Part shown: piece after piece, positions 37,910-46,365 of the stretch
How the letters are laid out: the number at the start of each line of letters is the position of its first letter
How positions within the stretch are numbered: position 1 is the stretch's first letter
DNA from: Maribacter arcticus
Lineage (GTDB): Bacteria; Bacteroidota; Bacteroidia; Flavobacteriales; Flavobacteriaceae
Reading direction: 5' to 3'
Length of the DNA stretch: 64,000 nt
NCBI RefSeq assembly: GCF_900167935.1
Contig: NZ_FUYL01000010.1
Coordinates: forward strand, 162,667-226,666
Notes under the pieces: model-generated
Told to the model about the DNA's origin: nothing
The model's input: the letters and a program-made list of their open reading frames with translations, nothing else
The model's database searches: none
Made by a program: the position numbers and the translations under genes

Positions 37910-39586
37910 TTACTCACCAGTTACTCTAAATATCCAAATCTTCTCTTTGTATTTTCCACCTAGGTTAGAATCTCTGGCCTCTCTAGCTTCTTTTATAGAA
38001 TTGTATTTAGCAAGGTATACATAATTGTATTTATTCAATTCTCTATAAAAAGATTTTGCTTCAATACCTTTTTTCTTCATATCCACCAAAAATGCATCTA
38101 AGTACTTTTTCGTTCCAAAGACATTGGCTATCAAATAATACCCTGGTGATAAAGACCCTTCTTTAGTAACCTCTTCATACTTTTCCCCAGCTTTAGGCTT
38201 AACAATCTCATTTCTTGCAGCAAATTCTGCTTTCTGCTTCTCAGCTTCAGCCAATAGCACCTCACTCTGAGCAATAGAGTCTTGTCTTTGTTTTTGAACA
38301 AGTGCAACTGCTTCTTCTTCCTTCCTAATTACTATAGCTATTGAATCTTGTTTTCTTTGTTGCTGTAAAGCTCTAGAAGCCGCCAAAGCTTGCTCTGCTT
38401 TTGCATTAGTAATAGAATCTCGTTTTCTTCTAATATCTCTTTTAGACTCTTTTACAGCAAGGTCTGTTTGTCTTGATGCTTCAACTATAGAATCATTTAT
38501 CCTGTTAGATTCTATAAGCGCTAAACGTTCTTGTTTTTTGGCCTCACGTTTAATGGCCATTTCTTCTTCTTTAGTTAATTCTTGAGATACTACACCTTCC
38601 TCTAGGTCTGGTTTAACAATTAAGCTTTCTTCTTTTCTTTTTTCCTCTTCCGCTATTAATTGTTCTTCAAGCTTTTCTTCAGGCGTCTCTATTGTTCCTA
38701 ACTTGTATGAGGTTACAAATTCAAAAGAAGGATCCTGCCCTTTTATGTCAGCACTAGTACCCACTTCAATCAATGCTCCTATAGATAATCGTTTAAAAAA
38801 ACGTCCACCTAATCCTCCTGAAAATCCATAAAAACTATTGTAACCCGCTTGGGCCCAATATTTATTAGTAGTTAGTAATGATGTTAAACCAACTTGATTA
38901 TCCAATCCAGGAATGGTCTTATAATATATTGATGGTCTTAAAATGGAACTATTATCTGTACTTAGGATTGAAAGTGGAAAATCATAACTAGCCAATGCTA
39001 AAAACATACGTTCATCGGGACTAGAATTTCGTTCGTTTTTACTGAAGTTATAATCAAATAAATTTTCTGAAACCAAACCAATGTTAAATCTATCTATGCT
39101 CAAATTTATACCAGGCGCCATTTGCACAATAAAATCATTCGTAATTGAAGTTTGAATGGGGTTTGGAACAAAAAAACGTTCATCAGCAAGCTTTTGTTGA
39201 AATGCAAATAAATTAAGTCCGACACCTAAAAACACCTTTTCACTTAACTCAATGTTATATGCATAGTTTAAAACTGCCCCTGTATTTAAAAAAATACCAG
39301 TATTATGCTGAAAAAAACCTGCACCTGCAGCAGAAACTTCATTTAATCGCGTAGTGTAATTTAAGAATAATGAAGTTGGGTCGGCATCGTATGCTTGCCA
39401 TTGCCATCTTGCCCATAAAGCAACAGATGATGGATTATTGCGATCTAAACTATATGCAGGGTTTATGAGACTCCCATTATACTCTGTAAGATTTAGCTGC
39501 CTAAAATCACTAGGCAGTACAACTTCTTGAGCCTTAAGACCTAGAACTACAAAACCAATAAGAAGTGCCCCACAAAAATTTTTCAT
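37910..39586 (-). CDS. PorP/SprF-like outer-membrane protein with coiled coil and SPOR-like C terminus
   Basis: About 558 residues (start MKNFCG at 39586; a Met two codons earlier is also possible). A signal peptide ends at LKAQ (about residue 22). Residues about 25-300 are a PorP/SprF-like beta barrel (NLTEYNGSLINPAYSLDRNNPSSVALWARWQW in part: INPAYS), a family tied to type IX secretion and gliding. Residues about 305-460 are a charged helix with the DSI motif four times. Residues about 480-558 look like a SPOR domain (GYYLIANVFGTKKYLDAF), which may bind peptidoglycan. So one protein may link the outer membrane to the cell wall. The role is inferred from domains. Confidence 0.85.
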   Translation of the reverse strand: MKNFCGALLIGFVVLGLKAQEVVLPSDFRQLNLTEYNGSLINPAYSLDRNNPSSVALWARWQWQAYDADPTSLFLNYTTRLNEVSAAGAGFFQHNTGIFLNTGAVLNYAYNIELSEKVFLGVGLNLFAFQQKLADERFFVPNPIQTSITNDFIVQMAPGINLSIDRFNIGLVSENLFDYNFSKNERNSSPDERMFLALASYDFPLSILSTDNSSILRPSIYYKTIPGLDNQVGLTSLLTTNKYWAQAGYNSFYGFSGGLGGRFFKRLSIGALIEVGTSADIKGQDPSFEFVTSYKLGTIETPEEKLEEQLIAEEEKRKEESLIVKPDLEEGVVSQELTKEEEMAIKREAKKQERLALIESNRINDSIVEASRQTDLAVKESKRDIRRKRDSITNAKAEQALAASRALQQQRKQDSIAIVIRKEEEAVALVQKQRQDSIAQSEVLLAEAEKQKAEFAARNEIVKPKAGEKYEEVTKEGSLSPGYYLIANVFGTKKYLDAFLVDMKKKGIEAKSFYRELNKYNYVYLAKYNSIKEAREARDSNLGGKYKEKIWIFRVTGE

Positions 39587-39670
39587 ATGCAAAAAAACAA
39601 AAAATAGACTATTTATAGTACTATTTTGAAGTAATTTTAGTTATTAAATTAATACATCAAACAAATTTTC

Positions 39671-40213
39671 ATGAAAGCCATAAAATTTCTTCTTTTTACA
39701 TGCCTATTAATCAGTCTTTCTTGTAAAGATGAGGTTGTTATAGATACTTCGCAAGATCAAACATCCGTTTCAACATTTTACTTAATTAGACATGCAGAAA
39801 AGGTTAGAAGCAATCCTGATGATTCTGACCCTGAACTTAATCAAAAAGGATTAGGTAGAGCCATGCATTGGGCAGAAATTCTTGCAGATGTTGATTTAGA
39901 CGCCATATATTCTACAGACTATAATAGAACTTCTATGACTGCAGCCCCAACATCGGTAAAGAAAAATATTGATGTACAGTATTACGACCCAAGCTCTCTA
40001 GACATCACACAATTTAAAACCAACAATCTAAATAAAAATGTTTTAATAGTTGGGCATAGCAATACTACGCCAGAGTTTGTAAACAAATTGATTGATGAAG
40101 AACGTTATTCTGATATCGATGATAGCGAAAATGGAATTTTATTTATAGTACAGATTGTAAACGGAAGACCTACGGTAAATAAACTTATTTTCAACTGCAA
40201 CTGTCCAGATTAA
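39671..40213 (+). CDS. Histidine phosphatase-family lipoprotein
   Basis: 180 residues with a lipoprotein signal (LLISLSC, Cys17). The mature part has the branch-1 histidine phosphatase motif FYLIRHAEKV (catalytic His of RHAE), LNQKGLGRAMHWAEIL, and the second His in VLIVGHSNTTPEFV. The set of residues expected for phosphatase activity is present. Substrate unknown; lipid-anchored location is inferred. It is divergent from the PorP/SprF-like gene. Confidence 0.87.
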   Translation: MKAIKFLLFTCLLISLSCKDEVVIDTSQDQTSVSTFYLIRHAEKVRSNPDDSDPELNQKGLGRAMHWAEILADVDLDAIYSTDYNRTSMTAAPTSVKKNIDVQYYDPSSLDITQFKTNNLNKNVLIVGHSNTTPEFVNKLIDEERYSDIDDSENGILFIVQIVNGRPTVNKLIFNCNCPD

Positions 40214-40288
40214 CATTCTATTCTTTCAAAACCTCTAATACCATTTTCAAATAGTTTAAAAAGGTTAAGACATTCATTCAATTGTTCT

Positions 40289-40296
40289 TACTTTTG
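40289..40296 (+). promoter_or_regulatory. -7 box immediately before smpB
   Basis: TACTTTTG matches TAnnTTTG exactly and lies 6 bases before the ATG at 40303. If used, the transcript would be almost leaderless. It argues against a TTG start at 40282. No -33 TTG is obvious. Confidence 0.4.
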
Positions 40297-40302
40297 TCAT
40301 CA

Positions 40303-40764
40303 ATGCAAAACACGATCAACATAAGGAATAAAAAAGCTCATTTCGAATATGAGCTGATGGATAAATTTACGGCCGGCATAGTTTTAGCGGGTACAGAAAT
40401 TAAGGCCATTAGAGAAGGTCGTGCATCTATTACTGAGAGTTTTTGTGAATTTAATGATAGAGATGAGCTTTTCGTAATTAATATGCAGATTGACGAATAC
40501 TCACATGCATCTCACTTTAACCACAAACCAAAAGCTGAGCGAAAATTACTTCTACAAAAAAGAGAGCTTAAAAAATTGAGTAAAGAGGTGAAAACTTCTG
40601 GTTTAACTATTGTTCCTCTTCGTGTATTCTTAAATGATAGAGGTCTTGCTAAAATGCAAATAGCTCTGGCAAAAGGTAAAAAACTTTATGATAAAAGAGA
40701 TTCCATTAAAGATCGTGACAATAAGCGTGACCTCGCACGTGTAAAAAAGAATTTTAATAACTAG
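40303..40764 (+). CDS. smpB: SsrA-binding protein
   Basis: SmpB binds tmRNA (SsrA) and brings it to stalled ribosomes in trans-translation. I choose the ATG at 40303 (153 residues), since MQNTINIRNKKAHFEYEL is the usual beginning; a TTG 21 bases earlier adds atypical residues. Motifs: FTAGIVLAGTEIKAIREGRASITESFCE and FLNDRGLAKMQIALAKGKKLYDKR (in part: GLAKMQIALAKGKK), plus the basic C-terminal tail that enters the ribosomal decoding centre. Its stop abuts the stop of pcm. The tmRNA gene is not in the window. Confidence 0.96.
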   Translation: MQNTINIRNKKAHFEYELMDKFTAGIVLAGTEIKAIREGRASITESFCEFNDRDELFVINMQIDEYSHASHFNHKPKAERKLLLQKRELKKLSKEVKTSGLTIVPLRVFLNDRGLAKMQIALAKGKKLYDKRDSIKDRDNKRDLARVKKNFNN

Positions 40765-41406
40765 TTAGTTCTTATTCTCTAATAAAGGTACAAATCGAAA
40801 CGACCCATATTCAGACTTCGAAAATTCCTTTTCAGTAGTTCGTACAAACAAGGTCATAATTTGTTCTTCAAACCCTATAGGAATTACTAACCTACCCCCT
40901 ACTTTTAACTGTGAAAGCAATGCTTTTGGTACTTCAGGAGCGCCTGCCGTAACAATGATACGATCAAATGGCGCCTGCTCTGGCAAGCCCTTATAACCGT
41001 CTCCAAAAATCAGTTTCTTAGGTCGATAGCCCATTTTCTTAAAAAATAAATTGGTTTTCTTAAACAGCTCAAGTTGTCTTTCAATAGTATAGACTTTAAC
41101 TTTTAACTTTAAAAGAATAGCAGTCTGGTAACCACTACCTGTACCTATCTCCAAAACTTTTTGCCCTTCTTTTAATTGCAGCAATTCAGTTTGAAAAGCA
41201 ACAGTAAATGGATGCGATATTGTTTGATTAGCAGCTATAGGAAATGCTTTATTTTGGTAAGCATGGCCCTCAAAGCTACTATCCATAAATAAATGCCGCG
41301 GAATTTCACGAACGGCATCGAGTACCTTTTTATCGGTTATTCCTTTTTCTTCTAATAATTGCGCTAAATGGTTGCGCATGCCTCTATGCTTAAAGGTATC
41401 TTTCAA
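40765..41406 (-). CDS. pcm: Protein-L-isoaspartate O-methyltransferase
   Basis: Pcm methylates isoaspartyl residues in aged proteins, which starts their repair. 213 residues. The start is typical (MRNHLAQLLEEKGITDKKVLDAV, in part), followed by PRHLFM, the SAM-binding motif VLEIGTGSGYQTAIL and the post-motif FDRIIVTAGAPEVP. The conserved TISHPFTVA loop is present. Cytoplasmic. A single gene, convergent with smpB. Confidence 0.94.
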   Translation of the reverse strand: MKDTFKHRGMRNHLAQLLEEKGITDKKVLDAVREIPRHLFMDSSFEGHAYQNKAFPIAANQTISHPFTVAFQTELLQLKEGQKVLEIGTGSGYQTAILLKLKVKVYTIERQLELFKKTNLFFKKMGYRPKKLIFGDGYKGLPEQAPFDRIIVTAGAPEVPKALLSQLKVGGRLVIPIGFEEQIMTLFVRTTEKEFSKSEYGSFRFVPLLENKN

Positions 41407-41530
41407 TGGTAGTTGGTTTGACTTTCAAAGTTAGCAAAGATCTTCTAACAACAGAAGAACCTGTTTAAAACTTAAGTCAATAAATGATAAAATTGAAATA
41501 GTCCATAGGATAAAACTACCTAACTATGTG

Positions 41531-41538
41531 TATTTTTG
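41531..41538 (+). promoter_or_regulatory. -7 box for the 41.5-47.8 kb operon
   Basis: TATTTTTG matches TAnnTTTG exactly, 15 bases before the ATG at 41554. It overlaps a possible TTG start at 41536, which supports the ATG. The nearest upstream TTG (41493-41495) is too far for a standard -33 box. Confidence 0.42.
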
Positions 41539-41553
41539 AACAAAACGAAACAA

Positions 41554-42528
41554 ATGCTAAAAGTTGGTGTTTTAGGAGCTGGTCATCTTGGTAAAATCCA
41601 CCTTAGACTTCTAAATGAATCTAAAAAGTATGAACTAATTGGGTTCCATGATGCAGATAACTCTAATGGAGAAAAGGTAAGCGCCGATTTCGGGTACACC
41701 TATTTTAAAAATCTTGATGATTTAATAGATGCTGTAGATGTTATAGACATTGTAACCCCTACTCTTTCTCATTATGAATGTGCGAAAAAATCTATTGAAA
41801 AAGGAAAGCATATTTTCATTGAAAAACCGATTACCCATACTCTAGAAGAAGCCAATTCACTATTAGCCTTAGAGACTAAATATGGTGTAAAAGGTCAGGT
41901 TGGACATGTGGAACGATTCAATCCTGCATTTACCGCAGTAAAAAATGCCATAAAACAGCCCATGTTCATTGAAAGTCATCGTTTAGCTGAGTTTAATCCA
42001 AGAGGTACCGATGTGCCTGTGGTTTTGGATTTAATGATTCATGATATCGATGCAATTTTAAGTGTTGTAAATTCTGAAGTAAAACAAATAAATGCAAGTG
42101 GTGTATCGGTAATTAGCCAATCGCCAGATATTGCAAACGCTAGGTTAGAATTTGAAAATGGTTGTGTTGCGAATTTAACGGCTAGCAGAATTTCATTGAA
42201 AAATATGAGGAAATCTCGTTTTTTTCAAAAAGATGCTTATATCTCTGTTGATTTTCTTGAGAAGAAAGTAGAAGTCGTTAAAATGAAAGATGCACCAAAA
42301 GAACCTGGTGATTTTGATATGATTCTACAAAATGCCGAAGGAATCAAAAAACAGATTTACTTTGAAAATCCGTCGATTGAAACTAATAACGCTATTTTAG
42401 ATGAGCTTGAATCGTTTGCAGACGCCATAAACAATAATACAACACCAATTGTCAGTTTAACACAAGGTACTCAAGCCCTTAAAGTAGCTTTACAAATTAT
42501 TGCTGCATTTAATCCAAAGAAAATATGA
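41554..42528 (+). CDS. Gfo/Idh/MocA-family oxidoreductase
   Basis: 324 residues from the ATG at 41554 (MLKVGVLGAGHLG; NAD-binding GAGHLG). Further motifs: VDVIDIVTPTLSHYECAKK, GKHIFIEKPITHTLEEA with the catalytic-region Lys in EKP, and a C-terminal beta-sheet domain (VVLDLMIHDIDAIL). Members oxidise sugars, inositols or related compounds; UDP-GlcNAc-type or inositol substrates cannot be told apart. First gene of a seven-gene set; overlaps the next by 4 bases (ATGA). Confidence 0.9.
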   Translation: MLKVGVLGAGHLGKIHLRLLNESKKYELIGFHDADNSNGEKVSADFGYTYFKNLDDLIDAVDVIDIVTPTLSHYECAKKSIEKGKHIFIEKPITHTLEEANSLLALETKYGVKGQVGHVERFNPAFTAVKNAIKQPMFIESHRLAEFNPRGTDVPVVLDLMIHDIDAILSVVNSEVKQINASGVSVISQSPDIANARLEFENGCVANLTASRISLKNMRKSRFFQKDAYISVDFLEKKVEVVKMKDAPKEPGDFDMILQNAEGIKKQIYFENPSIETNNAILDELESFADAINNNTTPIVSLTQGTQALKVALQIIAAFNPKKI

Positions 42529-43415
42529 AAAAAATTGGTGTAATAGGTTCTGGTACTATGGGTAATGGTATTGCCCATGTCTTCGCCCAAAACGGATTTC
42601 AAGTACATTTAATTGATGTTTCTCAAGATGCACTTGATAAGGGAGTTGCCACCATTGCCAATAATTTGAATCGGATGTTGTCTAAGGAGAAAATTTCAAG
42701 CTTAGATAGGGATAATACACTTTCGAACATTACACAGTTTACTGATTTAAAATCGGGTATTTCTGGTACAGGTTTAGTGATTGAAGCTGCCACTGAAAAT
42801 TTAGCTATTAAACTGAGTATTTTTAAAGATTTGGACGCCATATGTGATTCAAATACAATTTTAGCCTCCAATACGTCATCAATTTCTATAACGCAAATAG
42901 CAGCGTCCACCAACAGACCGGATAAGGTCATCGGTATGCATTTCATGAACCCAGTGCCTATAATGACCTTAGTTGAAATTATACGTGGTTACAGCACATC
43001 AGACGCTACGACCAAAACGATAATGGAGCTTTCTAAAAAATTAGGAAAAACTCCTACCGAGGTTAACGATTACCCAGGTTTTGTTGCAAATAGAATATTA
43101 ATGCCTATGATTAATGAGGCGATAGAAACCTTACATCATGGGGTTGCCGGTGTTCAAGAAATAGATACCGTAATGAAACTGGGCATGGCTCACCCCATGG
43201 GACCATTACAATTGGCAGATTTCATAGGTCTAGATGTTTGTCTTTCTATTTTAAATGTAATGCATGACGGATTTAAAAATGCAAAATATGCACCTTCACC
43301 CCTTTTGGTCAATATGGTTATGGCTGGAAAAAAAGGTGTTAAATCCGGAGAAGGATTTTATAATTATTCCGAAAGTAGAAAAGCAGAAAAAGTATCAAGT
43401 CAATTCGAAAATTAA
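42525..43415 (+). CDS. 3-hydroxyacyl-CoA dehydrogenase (3-hydroxybutyryl-CoA dehydrogenase type)
   Basis: 296 residues, the typical length of 3-hydroxybutyryl-CoA dehydrogenase. N-terminal NAD-binding IGVIGSGTMGNGIAHVFAQNG, the catalytic His in GMHFMNPVPIM, and C-terminal signature DYPGFVANRILMPMINEAI and GPLQLADFIGLDV. It interconverts 3-hydroxyacyl-CoA and 3-oxoacyl-CoA in fatty-acid breakdown. No other beta-oxidation gene is near, so its pathway role is inferred. Start codon overlaps the stop of the oxidoreductase. Confidence 0.93.
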   Translation: MKKIGVIGSGTMGNGIAHVFAQNGFQVHLIDVSQDALDKGVATIANNLNRMLSKEKISSLDRDNTLSNITQFTDLKSGISGTGLVIEAATENLAIKLSIFKDLDAICDSNTILASNTSSISITQIAASTNRPDKVIGMHFMNPVPIMTLVEIIRGYSTSDATTKTIMELSKKLGKTPTEVNDYPGFVANRILMPMINEAIETLHHGVAGVQEIDTVMKLGMAHPMGPLQLADFIGLDVCLSILNVMHDGFKNAKYAPSPLLVNMVMAGKKGVKSGEGFYNYSESRKAEKVSSQFEN

Positions 43416-43439
43416 AATTTTTACATAACAGAATATACT

Positions 43440-44093
43440 ATGTCCATAAAGGAAAATCTTTCCTCCATTTTAAGTACCCTGCCCGAATCTGTAACCTTAG
43501 TTGCCGTTTCAAAGACTAAACCTATATCAGACCTTCAACAAGTTTATGATGAAGGCCAACGCATATTTGGAGAAAATAGGGTTCAAGAAATGACAGAAAA
43601 ATGGGAAAATATGCCGAAAGATATCGAATGGCATATGATAGGTCATCTACAACGAAATAAGGTCAAATACATGGCTGAATATGTTTCTTTAGTACATGGT
43701 GTTGATAGTCCTAGATTATTGGCTGAAATAAATAAACAGGCTGAGAAATACAATAGAACCATCTCATGTCTTTTACAAGTGCACATAGCAGAAGAAGATA
43801 CAAAGTTTGGTTTTGATGAAGATGAATTACTTGCTTTAGTAGAGAATGAAGAATTTAAGGCATATAAACATGTGAAAATTGTTGGTTTAATGGGTATGGC
43901 CACATTTACTGATGACATGAATCAGGTACGAAGAGAATTTAAGAGCCTTAAATCATTATACACTAAATTAGAAAACACCTATCCAAATTTCACTATACTA
44001 TCTATGGGTATGAGTGGAGATTATAAAATTGCCCTAGAAGAAGGAAGCACTATGGTACGTATTGGAAGTAGTATCTTTGGAACGCGAAAATAA
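43440..44093 (+). CDS. YggS-family PLP homeostasis protein
   Basis: 217 residues. The N-terminal part LVAVSKTKPISDLQQ holds the PLP-binding Lys, followed by FGENRVQE and WHMIGHLQRNK. The C-terminal part LSMGMSGDYKIALEEGSTMVRIGSSIFG is the other conserved block. YggS/PLPBP proteins bind pyridoxal phosphate without a catalytic reaction and help keep vitamin B6 and amino-acid pools in balance. Third in the 41.5-47.8 kb set, 24 bases after the dehydrogenase. Confidence 0.94.
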   Translation: MSIKENLSSILSTLPESVTLVAVSKTKPISDLQQVYDEGQRIFGENRVQEMTEKWENMPKDIEWHMIGHLQRNKVKYMAEYVSLVHGVDSPRLLAEINKQAEKYNRTISCLLQVHIAEEDTKFGFDEDELLALVENEEFKAYKHVKIVGLMGMATFTDDMNQVRREFKSLKSLYTKLENTYPNFTILSMGMSGDYKIALEEGSTMVRIGSSIFGTRK

Positions 44094-44135
44094 CCCAAAC
44101 GATTTCTACTACTTAAATAAATCAGATTTTACTAG

Positions 44136-45506
44136 ATGTACGCGATTTTAGATATTGAAACCACAGGCGGAAAATTTAATGAAGAAGGTATCACCGAAAT
44201 TGCTATTCATAAGTTTGATGGTCAAAAGGTAGTTGACAAATTTATCAGTTTAGTAAATCCTGAAAAGGAAATTCAACCCTTTGTTGTTAAACTTACCGGT
44301 ATTAACAGTAAAATGTTACAAACCGCACCTAAATTTTACGAGGTAGCCAAACGAATTATTGAAATTACTGAAGACACCGTTTTAGTTGCTCACAATGCCC
44401 AATTCGATTACCGGATATTACGGACAGAATTTAGACGTTTGGGCTATAATTTTGAACGAAAGACCCTATGCACCGTTGACCTTTCAAAACTATTATTACC
44501 TGATGCTGATTCATATAGCCTCGGCAAGTTAGTTAGGTCATTAGGCATACCTGTAAGTGATCGCCATAGAGCAAATGGAGACGCATTAGCAACAATAAAG
44601 TTATTCAAGCTTTTGCTGGCAAAAGATTCTGAAAAAATAATCATAAAGGATACTATTAGAAAAGAAACCCAAGGCGAACTTTCTGAAAAACAATTAGATA
44701 TTGTTAGAGAACTACCTAATAAAACAGGTATCTTTTATATGCATAATAAAGATGGTGATATCATTTACCTTAGTAAAAGCACAGATATCAAGAAAAAGGT
44801 AAACCAACTCTTTACTAAAAGCGGCGACAAATCTAGAAAACTAGCCAAGGATACTAAAAAAGTAACTTATGAGCTAACAGGCAATGAACTTGTAGCAATT
44901 CTTAAAGAACACGAAGAGCTATTAAAACTTAAGCCTAAATATAGCAGTATTCCTAGAAAGAGAATGTTTAGTCATACGTTGTGTAAAACTGAAAATGAAA
45001 ACGGATACTTTGTTTTAGAAATTAAAGCTTATCGTGAATGTAAAGAACCTTTAGCCCTGTTCAATGGAGTATTCAGTGCTAAAAATTACTTATATAAAAT
45101 CACTAAAGAGTTAGAGCTATGTGAAAAAGTTAATGGTATAAGTGAAGCTCGAAACAATTGTTCTGGATATGAAAATGGTACTTGTAAAGGTGCCTGTATT
45201 AGCAAGGAAGATCAAAAGGATTATAACGAACGTGTAGTTGCCGCAATATTAAAGAATAGTATTCGTAAAGATGCAAATATCATATTGCTTGATAAAGGGC
45301 GTGAGATTGGCGAACAAAGTGCAATTTTAATTAAAAATGGCTCGCTTGTAGGTTTTGGTTTTTACGACCTTAACTATCAAATAAATAATATTCATATCTT
45401 GGAAACTTTAATCACCCCTATGAATGGTACGCGAGACGCTAATTTTCTAATAGAATCTTATCTCAGAAAAAAAAGAGTACATAAAATTGTAGAATTAAAC
45501 GTTTAA
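44136..45506 (+). CDS. DEDDh exonuclease fused to a GIY-YIG (UvrC-like) domain
   Basis: 456 residues. Residues 1-165 are a DnaQ-like 3'-5' exonuclease: AILDIETTGG (Asp6, Glu8), VAHNAQFDYRIL, and HRANGDALAT with the catalytic His. Residues about 195-280 resemble the UvrC/Cho GIY-YIG nuclease (NKTGIFYMHNKDGDIIYLSKS; Glu in GNELVAILKEHEELLKLKPKYS). The YIG part reads YLS, slightly altered. The C terminus (about 290-456) contains CSGYENGTCKGAC, also UvrC-like. It may degrade or repair damaged DNA; this fusion is known in other bacteria. The next gene begins 2 bases on. Confidence 0.88.
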   Translation: MYAILDIETTGGKFNEEGITEIAIHKFDGQKVVDKFISLVNPEKEIQPFVVKLTGINSKMLQTAPKFYEVAKRIIEITEDTVLVAHNAQFDYRILRTEFRRLGYNFERKTLCTVDLSKLLLPDADSYSLGKLVRSLGIPVSDRHRANGDALATIKLFKLLLAKDSEKIIIKDTIRKETQGELSEKQLDIVRELPNKTGIFYMHNKDGDIIYLSKSTDIKKKVNQLFTKSGDKSRKLAKDTKKVTYELTGNELVAILKEHEELLKLKPKYSSIPRKRMFSHTLCKTENENGYFVLEIKAYRECKEPLALFNGVFSAKNYLYKITKELELCEKVNGISEARNNCSGYENGTCKGACISKEDQKDYNERVVAAILKNSIRKDANIILLDKGREIGEQSAILIKNGSLVGFGFYDLNYQINNIHILETLITPMNGTRDANFLIESYLRKKRVHKIVELNV

Positions 45507-45507
45507 T

Positions 45508-46365
45508 TTGAAAGAGGAAGACAAATTATCACCTTGGAAAAATAAACTTCATGAAATTATTTATGAAGCAGATACCCCCATGGGTAAATTGTTCGATTTA
45601 ATTTTATTTTTCATTATCATTTTCAGTGTAATTCTCATAATGCTTGAAAGTGTAAAAAGTATCGATGCTGAGTATCATTACGTTTTATTGACTCTAGAGT
45701 GGATTGTTACCATTTTCTTTACCATCGAATATATTGCCCGAATTGTTTGTATCAAAAAGCCTAAAAATTATATTTTTAGTTTTTATGGAATAATCGACTT
45801 TCTCTCTACAATACCCTTATACTTATCCTATATTTTTGTTGGATCCCAAGTATTTTTGGCAGTTCGTGCATTGAGATTACTAAGGGTATTTCGGATTTTA
45901 AAATTGGTTCAGTTTTTAGGCGAAGCCTCACATTTAAAAAGTGCATTGAAAGCAAGTCGTGCTAAAATAATCGTATTCCTTTTTTCTGTGTTAATTGCAT
46001 CGGTAATATTGGGCACCTTAATGTATTGGGTAGAAGGTGATGAAGCAGGGTTTACTAGTATTCCTACTAGTATCTATTGGACCATAGTTACCCTTACAAC
46101 AGTTGGTTATGGTGATATTGCCCCAATTACACCTCAAGGGCAATTTATTGCAACAGTTATTATGTTATTGGGGTATGGTATTATAGCAGTGCCAACGGGA
46201 ATAGTAACTGCTGAATTTGGCAGACAAAACAAAGACAAATCTAATGATGGAGAGCCAGGAAGGTATGTTCACGTCAACACCCAAAGTTGCCCTACGTGTA
46301 GTAAAGAAGGTCATAGAGATGATGCAACCCATTGTTATAACTGCGGAGCACTTTTGAATGAATAA
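45508..46365 (+). CDS. Voltage-gated potassium channel with C-terminal zinc ribbon
   Basis: 285 residues from a TTG start directly after the preceding stop. Membrane segments S1-S6 run from about 26 to 236. S4 (115-134) has basic residues every third place (Arg120, 123, 126, 129, Lys132), a full voltage sensor. The selectivity filter TVGYGD is at 198-203. After S6 the tail (255-285) has CPTC and CYNC (Cys261, 264, 276, 279), a zinc-ribbon pattern uncommon in such channels. It likely conducts K+. Overlaps miaA by 8 bases. Confidence 0.9.
   Translation: MKEEDKLSPWKNKLHEIIYEADTPMGKLFDLILFFIIIFSVILIMLESVKSIDAEYHYVLLTLEWIVTIFFTIEYIARIVCIKKPKNYIFSFYGIIDFLSTIPLYLSYIFVGSQVFLAVRALRLLRVFRILKLVQFLGEASHLKSALKASRAKIIVFLFSVLIASVILGTLMYWVEGDEAGFTSIPTSIYWTIVTLTTVGYGDIAPITPQGQFIATVIMLLGYGIIAVPTGIVTAEFGRQNKDKSNDGEPGRYVHVNTQSCPTCSKEGHRDDATHCYNCGALLNE

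Noticed and set aside
40282..40302. TTG start for smpB seven codons upstream
   Set aside because: A perfect -7 box (40289-40296) lies inside it and the family begins at the ATG 40303.
41536..41553. TTG start for the Gfo/Idh/MocA gene
   Set aside because: It overlaps the -7 box at 41531-41538; the ATG at 41554 gives the usual start of the NAD-binding strand.
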